This document shows positions 49,770 through 58,363 of a DNA stretch of 64,000 nucleotides, in pieces (position 1 is the stretch's first letter; each line of letters begins with the position of its first letter). The notes beneath the pieces are model-generated. The model was given only the letters and a program-made list of their open reading frames with translations, ran no database searches and had not been told where the DNA came from. Origin of the DNA: Actinacidiphila yeochonensis CN732 (lineage in GTDB: Bacteria > Actinomycetota > Actinomycetes > Streptomycetales > Streptomycetaceae); assembly GCF_000745345.1 (NCBI RefSeq), contig NZ_JQNR01000005.1, positions 1-64,000 of the forward strand. The letters are read 5' to 3'. A program made the position numbers and the translations under genes.

Positions 49770-50444
49770 ATGACCCGCGTACTTCTCGCCGAGGACGACG
49801 CATCCATCTCGGAACCGCTCGCGCGCGCGCTGCGCCGCGAGGGCTACGAGGTCGAGGTGCGCGAGGACGGACCCACCGCGCTGGAGACGGCGCTGCTGGG
49901 CGCGGTCGACCTGGTGGTGCTCGACCTGGGCCTGCCGGGCATGGACGGGCTCGACGTCTGCCGCCGCATCCGCACCGAGGGCCACGCCTTCCCCGTGCTC
50001 GTGCTCACCGCGCGGGCCGACGAGGTCGACACCGTGGTGGGCCTGGACGCCGGGGCGGACGACTACGTCACCAAGCCCTTCCGGCTCGCCGAACTGCTGG
50101 CCCGGGTGCGGGCCCTGCTGCGGCGCGGCACCACCGAGCCGGCCGCGCCCGCCACCCACGGTGTGCGGATCGACGTCGAGTCCCACCGCGCCTGGATGGG
50201 CGACGACGAACTCCAGCTCACCGCGAAGGAGTTCGACCTGCTGCGGGTACTGGTGCGGGACGCCGGGCGGGTGGTGACCCGCGAGCAGCTGATGCGCGAG
50301 GTGTGGGACACCACGTGGTGGTCGTCCACCAAGACCCTGGACATGCACATCTCCTGGCTGCGCAAGAAGCTCGGGGACGACGCGGCCAACCCGCGCTACA
50401 TCGCCACCGTCCGCGGGGTCGGCTTCCGCTTCGAGAAGAACTGA
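49770..50444 (+). CDS. OmpR-family response regulator
   Basis: A 224-residue DNA-binding regulator. Receiver domain 1-115: acidic pocket EDD (8-10), phosphoacceptor Asp52 in LVVLDLGLPGMDG, and Lys in DDYVTKPFRLAEL. The winged-helix domain follows (ELQLTAKEFDLLRVLVRDAG to NPRYIATVRGVGFRFEKN). It is paired with the histidine kinase 12 bases downstream. From gene order it should correspond to the S. coelicolor pair SCO3062/SCO3063; its signal and targets are not known to me. The start is supported by a -10 element seven bases upstream. Confidence 0.95.
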   Translation: MTRVLLAEDDASISEPLARALRREGYEVEVREDGPTALETALLGAVDLVVLDLGLPGMDGLDVCRRIRTEGHAFPVLVLTARADEVDTVVGLDAGADDYVTKPFRLAELLARVRALLRRGTTEPAAPATHGVRIDVESHRAWMGDDELQLTAKEFDLLRVLVRDAGRVVTREQLMREVWDTTWWSSTKTLDMHISWLRKKLGDDAANPRYIATVRGVGFRFEKN

Positions 50445-50456
50445 CCCAAGGGCTCC

Positions 50457-51725
50457 ATGCGCCGCCGCCTGATCACCTCCACGCTCGCCGTGGTCCTCGT
50501 GGTGATCGCCGTCTTCGGCATCTCCCTGGTGATCGTGGAGTCCCGCAGCATCGAGGGCAGCGCCCAGGACGGGGTGCAGTCCGAGGCGGTGCGGCTGGTC
50601 GGCATCGTGGAGAACCGCATCCTGGCCGGCGAGTCCGTGGACTCCAAGGGCCTGGACCGGCAGATCGCCGACAACCGGTACGCGATCGTGCGGGTGCCGG
50701 GCCACCCGGAGGTGCGGCTGGGCGCGCACCCGGCCGGCGCGGTGATCCACTCCACCGCGCACGGCGACCACGGCGAGGCGGTCACCGTCGAGGAGTCCCG
50801 CTCCACGGTCAGCCAGCAGGTCGGCCGTACCCTGCTGGTCATCCTCGCCGTCGCGCTGCTCGCGGTGCTGGCCGCGGTCGGCCTGGCGATGCTCCAGGCG
50901 CGGCGGCTGGCCAGCCCGCTGACCGACCTGGCGGAGACCGCGGAGCGGCTGGGATCGGGCGACCCGAGGCCCCGGCACCGGCGCTACGGGGTGCCCGAAC
51001 TGGACCGGATCGCGGACGTGCTGGACGCCAGCGCCGAGCGGATCGGCCGGATGCTCACCGCCGAACGGCGGCTCGCCGCCGACGCCTCACACCAGTTGCG
51101 GACACCGCTGACGGCGCTGTCCATGCGGCTGGAGGAGATCGTGGCCACCGCCGACGACCGGGACGCCGTCCGCGAGGAGGCCGCCATCGCGCTCGGCCAG
51201 GTCGAGCGGCTGACCGACGTGGTGCAGCGGCTGCTGACCAACTCGCGCGACCCCCGGAGCGGTTCGGCCGTCGACTTCGACCTGGACGAGGTGGTGCGGC
51301 AGCAGGTCGAGGAGTGGCGGCCGGCCTTCCAGGGCGAGGGCCGGGCGGTGGACCTGTCCGGCACCCGGCGGCTGCGGGCCGTCGGCACCCCGGGCGCGGT
51401 GGCGCAGGTACTGGCCACGCTGATCGAGAACTCGCTGATGCACGGCGCCGGCACGCTCTCCCTGCACACCCGGGTCGCCGGCAACCAGACCGTGGTGGAG
51501 GTCTCCGACGACGGCCCCGGCGTACCGTCCGACCTGGGGGCGCGGGTCTTCGAACGGACCGTCAGCGGCCGCAACTCCACCGGTCTGGGGCTGGCCGTCG
51601 CCCGCGACCTCGCCGAGGCCGACGGCGGCCGGCTCGAACTGCTCCAGCAGCGGCCGCCGGTCTTCGCGCTCTTCCTGGCGCAGGAGAACGCTCCGCCGCC
51701 GTCCGGCGAGCGGACCGCCGGCTGA
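50457..51725 (+). CDS. Membrane sensor histidine kinase
   Basis: A 422-residue partner of the preceding regulator. Helix 1 at about 9-27 (TLAVVLVVIAVFGISLVIV), extracytoplasmic sensor of about 95 residues, helix 2 at about 125-146 (LLVILAVALLAVLAAVGLAM), HAMP, then the H box ADASHQLRTPLTAL with His212. The ATPase domain has the N box TLIENSLMHGAG, G1 VSDDGPGVPSDLG and G2 STGLGLAVARDLAEADGG. The sensor region carries several His residues (HPEVRLGAHPAGAVIHS, THGDH-like), so metal or pH sensing is conceivable but unproven. ATG at 50457. Confidence 0.94.
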   Translation: MRRRLITSTLAVVLVVIAVFGISLVIVESRSIEGSAQDGVQSEAVRLVGIVENRILAGESVDSKGLDRQIADNRYAIVRVPGHPEVRLGAHPAGAVIHSTAHGDHGEAVTVEESRSTVSQQVGRTLLVILAVALLAVLAAVGLAMLQARRLASPLTDLAETAERLGSGDPRPRHRRYGVPELDRIADVLDASAERIGRMLTAERRLAADASHQLRTPLTALSMRLEEIVATADDRDAVREEAAIALGQVERLTDVVQRLLTNSRDPRSGSAVDFDLDEVVRQQVEEWRPAFQGEGRAVDLSGTRRLRAVGTPGAVAQVLATLIENSLMHGAGTLSLHTRVAGNQTVVEVSDDGPGVPSDLGARVFERTVSGRNSTGLGLAVARDLAEADGGRLELLQQRPPVFALFLAQENAPPPSGERTAG

Positions 51726-51853
51726 CGATCCGGGCGAGGCGCGCCGACGAGGTCCCGCCGTCCGCCGGCCGGGCACCGCCACACGGCACCGACGGCACCG
51801 GGAGGCGGCCGGGCGCGGTGTCCCGCGGGCTCGCGGCCCGGCTCGGCGGTCCG

Positions 51854-52408
51854 TCAGCCCAGGCGGTTCGCGGCGGCCTTCTTCTTCTGCCGCCCCACCT
51901 GGTCCGGCCGTCCCGCCTGGTCCGGCCGCGGCTCCTCGCCCTCGGCCCGGGCGGACCGCCGCGCCGCTTCCGGCTCCGGCATCGCCCGGAACACCCAGGT
52001 GCGGTAGGACCAGAAGCGGAAGAGGGTGGCGACGCCGATGCCGACGAACTTGAAGACGTTGCTCTGCAGCGAGCTGTCCCAGCCGAAGCCGTACGTGGCG
52101 AGGTAGAGCACGCCGTTCTCGATCACCAGGCCGGCCGCGCTGAAGACCAGGAAGAGGCCCATCTCCCGGGTACGGCGGGCCCGGTCGCGGTCCCGGTAGG
52201 TGAAGTAGCGGAAGCCCACGTAGTTGAAGACGATCGCGACCAGGGTGGCCACGATGCTGGCTCGTACCGTGTGCAGGTCGGTGCTGTGCCGGAGCCAGTT
52301 GAAGACCCCGATGTTCACCAGCACGCCCGCCGCTCCGACCACGCCGAACTTGGCGATCTCGCGGTACATCAGGCTCGTCTTCATCCGCAGTGCGCGAAGG
52401 GAGCTCAT
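51854..52408 (-). CDS. GtrA family membrane protein
   Basis: A 184-residue protein with four membrane helices (FGVVGAAGVLVNIGVFNWL, ASIVATLVAIVFNYVGFRYF, GLFLVFSAAGLVIENGVLYL, FKFVGIGVATLFRFWSYRTW), the standard GtrA layout. GtrA proteins are thought to help flip polyprenyl-phosphate-linked sugars across the membrane for glycosylation of surface polymers. The Lys-rich cytosolic tail ends QKKKAAANRLG. ATG at 52408 (MSSLRALRMKTSLMYRE). Divergent from purK. In this neighbourhood a role in wall or exopolysaccharide decoration is a reasonable guess. Confidence 0.9.
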   Translation of the reverse strand: MSSLRALRMKTSLMYREIAKFGVVGAAGVLVNIGVFNWLRHSTDLHTVRASIVATLVAIVFNYVGFRYFTYRDRDRARRTREMGLFLVFSAAGLVIENGVLYLATYGFGWDSSLQSNVFKFVGIGVATLFRFWSYRTWVFRAMPEPEAARRSARAEGEEPRPDQAGRPDQVGRQKKKAAANRLG

Positions 52409-52750
52409 CGTGTCGCTCGGCCCTGTCTGTGCGGGGATCGGGTTCCGGCGCGCATCGGCGCCGGGCGAGGCGCGAAAGGACCCCCGGGATACGGCTTGGC
52501 GTACGGGGAGGGCGCGTCGCGTCCAGGTGTCCGCCCGCTCGGGCGGTGAGGGGTTCGCGCCCCTCCTCTCTCATGCTAGCCGCCTCGTGTTCGAGCGCAG
52601 CGCGGCGGCGGCCGGTATCGGACGACCCGTACGGCGGATACCCTGGGTGTCGCCGACCCGGGGGCCGGTCCGTCCGGCACCGGTGCGGCGCAGCGGCGCG
52701 CGCCCAGGCGTGTCCGGCATCCCAGCCCCGCACTTCCGGCAGGACAGAAC
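52409..52750. other. Divergent intergenic region between gtrA and purK
   Basis: 342 bases with no gene seen. ctcatgctagccgcc near 52570 includes TAGCC but no convincing hexamer pair. AGGACAG, about eight bases before the purK GTG, is its ribosome site. Confidence 0.4.
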
Positions 52751-53971
52751 GTGACATTCCCCGTAGTCGGCATGGTCGGCGGCGGCCAGCTCGCGCGTAT
52801 GACGCACGAGGCGGGCATCCCGCTCGGCATCCGCTTCCGCATTCTCAGCGACACCCCTCAGGACTCGGCGGCCCAGGTCGTCAACGACGTCACGGTGGGT
52901 GACTACCGCGACCTGGACACCCTGCTGGCCTTCGCCCGCGGCTGCGACGTGCTGACCTTCGACCACGAGCACGTCCCGACGGCCCACCTCAGGGCGCTGG
53001 AGGCCGAGGGGATCACCGTCCGCCCCGGCCCCGACGCGCTGGTGCACGCCCAGGACAAGGCCGTGATGCGGGCGAGGCTCGCCGAGATCGGCGCCCCGGC
53101 TCCCCGCCACCGCGTGGTGGCCGACGCCCGGGACGTGGCCGCGTTCGCCGCCGAGGTCGCCGGAGCGGCCGAGGACGGCGGGAGCGCCGGAGCGGCCGAG
53201 GACGGCGGCGACGCGCTGGCCGCGCCCGTGGTGCTGAAGACCGCGCGCGGCGGCTACGACGGCAAGGGCGTCTGGGTGGTCCGCACGGTCGCCGAGGCGG
53301 CCGGGGTCCTCGACGCGGTGGCCGCCTCGGGCGTGCCGGTGCTGGCCGAGGAGAAGGTGCCCTTCGTCCGCGAGCTGGCCGCGAACGTGGTGCGCTCCCC
53401 GCACGGGCAGGCCGTGGCGTACCCGGTCGTCGAGTCCGTGCAGGTCGACGGGGTGTGCGACACGGTCGTGGCGCCCGCGCCCGACCTGTCCGAGGAGCTG
53501 TCCGGCGAGGCGCAGCAGCTGGCCCTCACCGTGGCCCGGGAGCTGGGCGTGGTCGGGCACCTGGCGGTGGAGCTGTTCGAGGTCCGCGCGGCCGACGGCA
53601 CACCGGGCATCCTGGTCAACGAGCTGGCGATGCGCCCGCACAACTCCGGCCACTGGACCATGGACGGCGCCGTCACCTCGCAGTTCGCCAACCACCTGCG
53701 GGCCGTGCTGGACCTGCCGCTGGGCGACCCGCGGCCGCGCGCGCCCTGGACGGTGATGGCGAACGTGCTCGGCGGCGACTTCCCCGACATGTACCGGGCG
53801 TACCTGCACTGCATGGCGCGCGACCCGGGGCTGAAGATCCACATGTACGGCAAGGACGTGAAGCCCGGCCGCAAGGTCGGCCACGTCAACACCTACGGCG
53901 ACGACCTCGACGTGGTGCGTGAGCGCGCCCGGCACGCCGCCGACTACCTGCGAGGGACCATCGATGAGTGA
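52751..53971 (+). CDS. purK: 5-(carboxyamino)imidazole ribonucleotide synthase
   Basis: Purine synthesis: ATP-dependent carboxylation of AIR to N5-CAIR. The 406-residue ATP-grasp protein begins [20 protein letters not shown] (nucleotide loop). It has [20 protein letters not shown] (ATP-grasp glycine loop) and [20 protein letters not shown] then [17 protein letters not shown], the family C-terminal signature. Between residues about 135 and 155 lies a short Ala/Glu/Gly insertion with the repeat GAAEDGG. GTG at 52751. Its end overlaps purE by eight bases (ATGAGTGA), so they are co-translated. Confidence 0.96.
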   Translation: MTFPVVGMVGGGQLARMTHEAGIPLGIRFRILSDTPQDSAAQVVNDVTVGDYRDLDTLLAFARGCDVLTFDHEHVPTAHLRALEAEGITVRPGPDALVHAQDKAVMRARLAEIGAPAPRHRVVADARDVAAFAAEVAGAAEDGGSAGAAEDGGDALAAPVVLKTARGGYDGKGVWVVRTVAEAAGVLDAVAASGVPVLAEEKVPFVRELAANVVRSPHGQAVAYPVVESVQVDGVCDTVVAPAPDLSEELSGEAQQLALTVARELGVVGHLAVELFEVRAADGTPGILVNELAMRPHNSGHWTMDGAVTSQFANHLRAVLDLPLGDPRPRAPWTVMANVLGGDFPDMYRAYLHCMARDPGLKIHMYGKDVKPGRKVGHVNTYGDDLDVVRERARHAADYLRGTIDE

Positions 53972-54554
53972 CGCGCCCGCCGCCGCCTCGGACACCGCCG
54001 GGGCCGCCGGCTCCGCCTCCGCCGACGGAGCCCGCCGTCCGCTGGTCGGGATCGTCATGGGCTCCGACTCGGACTGGCGGGTGATGGAGGCCGCGGCCGA
54101 GGCGCTGGACGAGTTCGAGGTGCCCTACGAGGTCGACGTCCGCTCGGCCCACCGGATGGTCCACGAGATGGTGGAGTACGGCGAGCAGGCCGCCGAGCGG
54201 GGCCTGAAGGCCATCATCGCGGGCGCGGGCGGCGCCGCCCACCTGCCGGGCATGCTCGCCGCCGTGACGCCGCTGCCGGTGATCGGCGTGCCGGTGCCGC
54301 TGGAGTACCTGGACGGCATGGACTCGCTGCTGTCGATCGTGCAGATGCCGGCCGGTGTGCCGGTGGCGACGGTCTCGGTGGCCGGCGCGCGCAACGCCGG
54401 CCTGCTGGCCGTGCGGGTGCTGGCCGCGCACGACGAGGCCATGCGGGAGCGGATGACGCGCTTCCAGGCCGACCTGCGCGACCAGGCGACGGAGAAGGGC
54501 CGCAGGCTGCGTGCGAAGGTGGGGGGAGCCGGCGGGTTCGGCTTCGCGCGGTGA
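53964..54554 (+). CDS. purE: N5-carboxyaminoimidazole ribonucleotide mutase
   Basis: Moves the carboxylate of N5-CAIR to C4 in purine synthesis. The 196-residue protein has an Ala-rich head of about 28 residues and then the family core: [60 protein letters not shown] and [20 protein letters not shown]. This is the class I mutase expected with a separate purK. ATG at 53964 overlaps the purK stop. A strong hairpin terminator follows seven bases past the stop. Confidence 0.96.
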   Translation: MSDAPAAASDTAGAAGSASADGARRPLVGIVMGSDSDWRVMEAAAEALDEFEVPYEVDVRSAHRMVHEMVEYGEQAAERGLKAIIAGAGGAAHLPGMLAAVTPLPVIGVPVPLEYLDGMDSLLSIVQMPAGVPVATVSVAGARNAGLLAVRVLAAHDEAMRERMTRFQADLRDQATEKGRRLRAKVGGAGGFGFAR

Positions 54555-54560
54555 CCCGAC

Positions 54561-54593
54561 TGCCCGGAAACGGGCCCGCGGCGCCCGTTTCCG
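54561..54593 (+). terminator. Terminator after purE
   Basis: cccggaaacgggc (54561-54573) pairs perfectly with gcccgtttccggg (54581-54593) around a 7-base loop. Confidence 0.85.
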
Positions 54594-54676
54594 GGTAGCC
54601 GCGGGCCGGGGCGGTCCACGCGCGCGGCCACCCGGCCGGCCACCGGACCGCGACCGAACGACCCTGGAGCCGCCCT

Positions 54677-55849
54677 GTGGACCCGCTGCTGACCCGCGCC
54701 CGCGACCTGCTCGCCGCCCACCCCGTGGTGGACGGCCACAACGACCTCCCGTGGGCGCTGCGTGCGCAGGTGGCCTACGACCTGGACCGCTTCGACCTCA
54801 CCGCGGACCAGAGCGACCGCGCCCACACCGACCTCCCGCGGCTGCGGGCCGGCGGGGTCGGCGCGCAGTTCTGGTCGGTGTACGTCTCGATCGAGCTGAA
54901 GGGCGCGGACGCCGTCACGGCGGTGCTGGAGCAGATCGACGTGGTGCGGCGGATGACCGCCCGGTACCCGGCCGACTTCGCGCTCGCCACCACCGCCGAC
55001 GCCATGGAGGCGGCCCGCGCCTCGGGCCGGATCGCCTCGCTGATGGGCGCCGAGGGCGGCCACAGCATCGACGACTCGCTGGCCGTCCTGCGCTGCCTGT
55101 ACGACCTCGGCGTCCGCTACATGACGCTGACGCACAACGCGAACACCGCGTGGGCGGACTCCGCGACCGACGAGCCGGTGCACGGCGGGCTGAGCCCGTT
55201 CGGCGAGGAGGTGGTGCGGGAGATGAACCGGCTGGGCATGCTGGTGGACCTCTCGCACGTCTCGCCGGACACCATGCGGCACGCGCTGCGGGTGGCGCAG
55301 GCCCCCGTCCTGTTCTCGCACTCCTCGGCGCGTGCGGTGTGCGACCACCCGCGCAACATCCCCGACGACGTGCTGGCCGCGCTGCCGGGCAACGGCGGGG
55401 TGGCGATGGCGACCTTCGTGCCGAAGTTCGTGCTGCCCGAGGCGGTGGAGTGGACCCGGCGGGCGGACGCCAACATGCGCGAGCACGGGCTGCACCCGCT
55501 GGACACCACCCCGGCCGCGATGGCCGTGCACCAGGAGTTCGAGGCGGCCAACCCCCGTCCGAAGGCCACCGCGGCCACCATCGCCGACCACCTCGACCAC
55601 ATGCGCGAGGTCGCCGGCGTGGACCACCTCGGCCTGGGCGGCGACTTCGACGGCACCGCCTTCACCCCGGCCGACCTCCCGGACGTGGCCGGCTATCCGC
55701 ACCTGGTGGCGGAGCTGCTGCGGCGCTCCTGGTCCGAGGCCGACCTGGCGAAGCTCACCTGGGGCAACGCGGTACGGGTGCTGCGGGACGCGGAGGACGC
55801 GGCGAAGGCGCTCGGGGACCGCGAACCGTCCACGGCCACGGTGGCCTGA
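54677..55849 (+). CDS. Membrane dipeptidase (peptidase family M19)
   Basis: A 390-residue zinc dipeptidase homologous to renal dipeptidase; many act on L,D- or D-containing dipeptides. Zinc ligands: [12 protein letters not shown] (His21, Asp23), [10 protein letters not shown] (bridging Glu), [12 protein letters not shown] and [20 protein letters not shown]. The C-terminal [19 protein letters not shown] holds the last conserved Asp. No signal peptide, so it is probably cytosolic despite the family name. GTG at 54677. The gene follows the purE terminator and ends at another hairpin, so it is likely monocistronic. Confidence 0.93.
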   Translation: MDPLLTRARDLLAAHPVVDGHNDLPWALRAQVAYDLDRFDLTADQSDRAHTDLPRLRAGGVGAQFWSVYVSIELKGADAVTAVLEQIDVVRRMTARYPADFALATTADAMEAARASGRIASLMGAEGGHSIDDSLAVLRCLYDLGVRYMTLTHNANTAWADSATDEPVHGGLSPFGEEVVREMNRLGMLVDLSHVSPDTMRHALRVAQAPVLFSHSSARAVCDHPRNIPDDVLAALPGNGGVAMATFVPKFVLPEAVEWTRRADANMREHGLHPLDTTPAAMAVHQEFEAANPRPKATAATIADHLDHMREVAGVDHLGLGGDFDGTAFTPADLPDVAGYPHLVAELLRRSWSEADLAKLTWGNAVRVLRDAEDAAKALGDREPSTATVA

Positions 55850-55857
55850 CACGCGAG

Positions 55858-55882
55858 CGGCGGCCCCGGACCGGGGCCGCCG
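55858..55882. terminator. Terminator between dipeptidase and anti-sigma genes
   Basis: cggcggcccc (55858-55867) pairs with ggggccgccg (55873-55882) around five bases. It lies between convergent genes. Confidence 0.7.
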
Positions 55883-55915
55883 TCCTCACCACCGGCCCGG
55901 ACGGGCCGGTTCCGC

Positions 55916-56602
55916 TCAGGCGGGGGCGGCCAGATCCGCCCAGACGGTCTTGCCGGGGCGGTCCCCGTCGCGGGCCACTCCCCAGTCCAGGCAGAGCCGC
56001 TGCACGATGAACATGCCGTGGCCGCCGGGGCGGCCGGCGCGGTGCGGGGAGCGTGGGGCGGGCTCGCCGGCACCGCCGTCCACGACCTCCAGGCGCAGCG
56101 TCTTCGGGCCGCGGCGCAGCCGCAGCTCCTCCGGGCCGCCGCCGTGCAGGCAGGCGTTGGTGACCAGTTCGGAGACGACGAGCAGCACGTCCTCGGCGGC
56201 GGCCCGCCGGTCCGCGGTGGCGGCCGGCAGCCAGCCCCAGTCGCGCAGCGCCCGCCGGGTGAAGTCCCGGGCCATGGGCACGACGCCGCTCTCCCCGGAC
56301 AGGGTGAGCCTTCGCGTCTGGTCGCTCACGTGTGCTTCCGCGGCGGCGCCGTCCTCGGCGACCACCACGTCCCCCACGTCCGCCACGCTCCCGACGCTTG
56401 CGACGCTTGCGACGCTTGCGACGCTTGCGACGCTTGCGACGCCCCTGACGTTCTCGACGCCCACCGCGCCTTCCGCACTCTCCAGGCTGTCCACACCGTC
56501 CACGCCCCCGATGCCTCCCACGTCCGGCTCACCGGCGCCCACGCCGTCCATGCCCGGCTCAGGACCGCGATCCCCCGCGGCATAGGGCCGGGTGGTGCTC
56601 AT
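55916..56602 (-). CDS. Anti-sigma factor (serine-protein kinase type ATPase)
   Basis: A 228-residue protein. The C-terminal 130 residues are a GHKL ATPase of the RsbW/SpoIIAB type: N box EDVLLVVSELVTNACLHGGG, LRLEVVDGGAGEPAP and G2 loop GRPGGHGMFIVQRLCLDWG. Such proteins bind a SigB-type sigma factor and phosphorylate a STAS antagonist, both encoded next door. The first 95 residues are low complexity, with six VAS/VGS steps from a 9-bp repeat. ATG at 56602. In S. coelicolor the equivalent pair beside this sigma gene is called PrsI/SigI, from memory. Confidence 0.9.
   Translation of the reverse strand: MSTTRPYAAGDRGPEPGMDGVGAGEPDVGGIGGVDGVDSLESAEGAVGVENVRGVASVASVASVASVASVGSVADVGDVVVAEDGAAAEAHVSDQTRRLTLSGESGVVPMARDFTRRALRDWGWLPAATADRRAAAEDVLLVVSELVTNACLHGGGPEELRLRRGPKTLRLEVVDGGAGEPAPRSPHRAGRPGGHGMFIVQRLCLDWGVARDGDRPGKTVWADLAAPA
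56392..56436 (-). repeat. 9-bp tandem repeat, five copies
   Basis: cgacgcttg repeats five times without change, encoding Val-Ala-Ser steps in the anti-sigma N-terminus. In frame and perfect, hence prone to copy-number change. Confidence 0.95.
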
Positions 56603-56745
56603 CGTGGCCTCACCTCACGGATGTCCGGCTGCGTTCGACTAATCTTCTGCCCGGGAGATCGCCGGGAACACGTGCCGTCCGCCATCAAAGCCGACGGCGT
56701 CCCGGCTTGTCCCGCTCACGCCTTCTGCCCCCGTTCCCCGCCCGG

Positions 56746-57117
56746 CTACTCCTCAAGCGCCTCGGGCAGAGTTTCATGCAGAGTGAACACCGCGTCGGCT
56801 CCGGTGATCTCGAAGACCCGTGCGACCGTCGGCCGCATCGCGGCCAGGTGGACACCGCCGCCCCGCTGCTCGACCAGCAGTCGCGCGCCGAGCAGCACGT
56901 TCAGGCCCGTCGAGTCGCAGAACTCCAGCCCCGAGCAGTCGACCACCAGCCGGACCGCTCCCGCCTCGACGGCCTCCCCCATGGGTGCCGCGAGTAGCTC
57001 CGCGGTGTGGTGGTCGAGCTCTCCCCGCGGGGTCAGCACCACGCTCGTAGGGCTGTGCCACGCCACGTCGACGTGCAGCCGGCCGAGCCCGGCCGTGCCC
57101 ACCGCCTCCTGCTCCAT
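56746..57117 (-). CDS. STAS-domain anti-sigma factor antagonist
   Basis: A 123-residue protein that would free the sigma factor when unphosphorylated. STAS fold: SVVLTPRGELDHHTAELLAA, then LVVDCSGLEFCDSTGLNVLL, where the DSTG serine is the expected phosphorylation site, then GVHLAAMRPTVARVFEITGA. ATG at 57117 (MEQEAVGTAGLG) has GAGGGAG about five bases before. It lies between the anti-sigma ATPase and the divergent sigma gene, completing a partner-switching module. Confidence 0.92.
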   Translation of the reverse strand: MEQEAVGTAGLGRLHVDVAWHSPTSVVLTPRGELDHHTAELLAAPMGEAVEAGAVRLVVDCSGLEFCDSTGLNVLLGARLLVEQRGGGVHLAAMRPTVARVFEITGADAVFTLHETLPEALEE

Positions 57118-57230
57118 CTGCGCTCCCTCACCGCGCCCCTGGTGTCCTGGCCGCACCCGGTGGCGCCTGCGTCGACCCTACGCGTTCGCGAGCACGTAGG
57201 GTAGCCGCTCCCCTCGTGCGGGAACACGCC

Positions 57231-57255
57231 GGATTTGCGATTCGCGTTCGGGTAG
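57231..57255 (+). promoter_or_regulatory. Possible SigB-type promoter before the sigma gene
   Basis: GGATTT (57231-57236) and GGGTAG (57250-57255), spaced 13 bases, resemble the GnnTT/GGGTAN pattern of SigB-family promoters, which would allow autoregulation. Spacing is one base short of the usual range. Confidence 0.3.
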
Positions 57256-57325
57256 GAGTAGGGCTGAGAAGACGGGGAAGGGGCACGCCAGTGCAGTAAC
57301 CGCGCGGCGAGGAAGGGATGAGGAC

Positions 57326-58231
57326 ATGACGACCCGGCTCGGCCTGGACCACACGACGGATTTGGACCGCGAGCAGGACCTGTACGACGCGACCGCGGTC
57401 CCTGTGGAGGAGGCCGGCGTCCCCGCGATCGAGGGGCTCCCGGAGATCCCGCCCTACGACGAGATCGGCCCGGTTGACGCGCGCGCCCTGTCCAAGACCC
57501 TCTTCGCCCGCCTCCAGGACCTGGAGGAGGGCACCTACGAGTACAGCTACGTCCGGAACACGCTGGTGGAGCTGAACCTGGCGCTGGTGAAGTTCGCCGC
57601 CTCGCGGTTCCGTACCCGCAGCGAGCCGATGGAGGACATCATCCAGGTCGGCACGATCGGCCTGATCAAGGCGATCGACCGGTTCGAGCTGGCGCGCGGG
57701 GTGGAGTTCCCCACCTTCGCGATGCCGACCATCGTCGGCGAGATCAAGCGCTTCTTCCGCGACACCAGCTGGTCGGTGCGGGTGCCGCGCCGCCTCCAGG
57801 AGCTGCGCCTGGACCTGGCCAAGGCCGGGGACGAGCTGGCCCAGAAGCTGGACCGGGCCCCCACCGTGCGGGAGCTGGCCGAGCGCCTGGACCTCTCCGA
57901 GCACGAGGTCATCGAGGGCATGGCCGCCAGCAACGCCTACACGGCCAGCTCGCTGGACGCCCAGCCGGACGAGGACGACGCCGAGGGCGCCCTCGCCGAC
58001 CGCATCGGCTACCAGGACCACGACCTCGAAGGCGTGGAGTACGTCGAGTCGCTGAAGCCGCTGATCGCGAAGCTGCCGGAGCGGGACCGGACGATCCTGT
58101 CGCTGCGCTTCGTCGGCAACCTCACCCAGTCCGAGATCGGCGAGCAGCTGGGTATCTCGCAGATGCACGTGTCCCGGCTGCTGAGCCGGACGCTGTCGCG
58201 GCTGCGCCGGGGCCTGATGGTCGAGGAGTGA
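57326..58231 (+). CDS. SigB/SigF-family alternative sigma factor
   Basis: A 301-residue stress-type sigma factor. Region 2 is FRTRSEPMEDIIQVGTIGLI followed by KAIDRFELARGVEFPTFAMP, and region 3 is SVRVPRRLQELRLDLAKAGD. Region 4 is LPERDRTILSLRFVGNLTQS then EIGEQLGISQMHVSRLLSRT. Its sequence and the divergent anti-sigma/antagonist pair place it in the nine-member streptomycete SigB group; by position it should match S. coelicolor SigI. ATG at 57326 after GAGGA. Targets are probably osmotic or other stress genes. Ends at a bidirectional hairpin. Confidence 0.93.
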   Translation: MTTRLGLDHTTDLDREQDLYDATAVPVEEAGVPAIEGLPEIPPYDEIGPVDARALSKTLFARLQDLEEGTYEYSYVRNTLVELNLALVKFAASRFRTRSEPMEDIIQVGTIGLIKAIDRFELARGVEFPTFAMPTIVGEIKRFFRDTSWSVRVPRRLQELRLDLAKAGDELAQKLDRAPTVRELAERLDLSEHEVIEGMAASNAYTASSLDAQPDEDDAEGALADRIGYQDHDLEGVEYVESLKPLIAKLPERDRTILSLRFVGNLTQSEIGEQLGISQMHVSRLLSRTLSRLRRGLMVEE

Positions 58232-58271
58232 CCTTCCCGGGAGCCGGTGCCTGCGGCTCTCCCCGCGGCCT

Positions 58272-58308
58272 GGGGCCGCACCCGCGACGACGCGGCGGGT
58301 GCGGCCCC
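58272..58308. terminator. Bidirectional terminator between sigma and hutF
   Basis: ggggccgcacccgc (58272-58285) pairs with 58295-58308, a 14-bp stem and 9-base loop, between convergent genes. Confidence 0.75.
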
Positions 58309-58363
58309 CAGGCCGTTCCGTCCCGGGCGGGCCGCTCTCCGCCCCGGCTGCCGCCGTCCGCCG

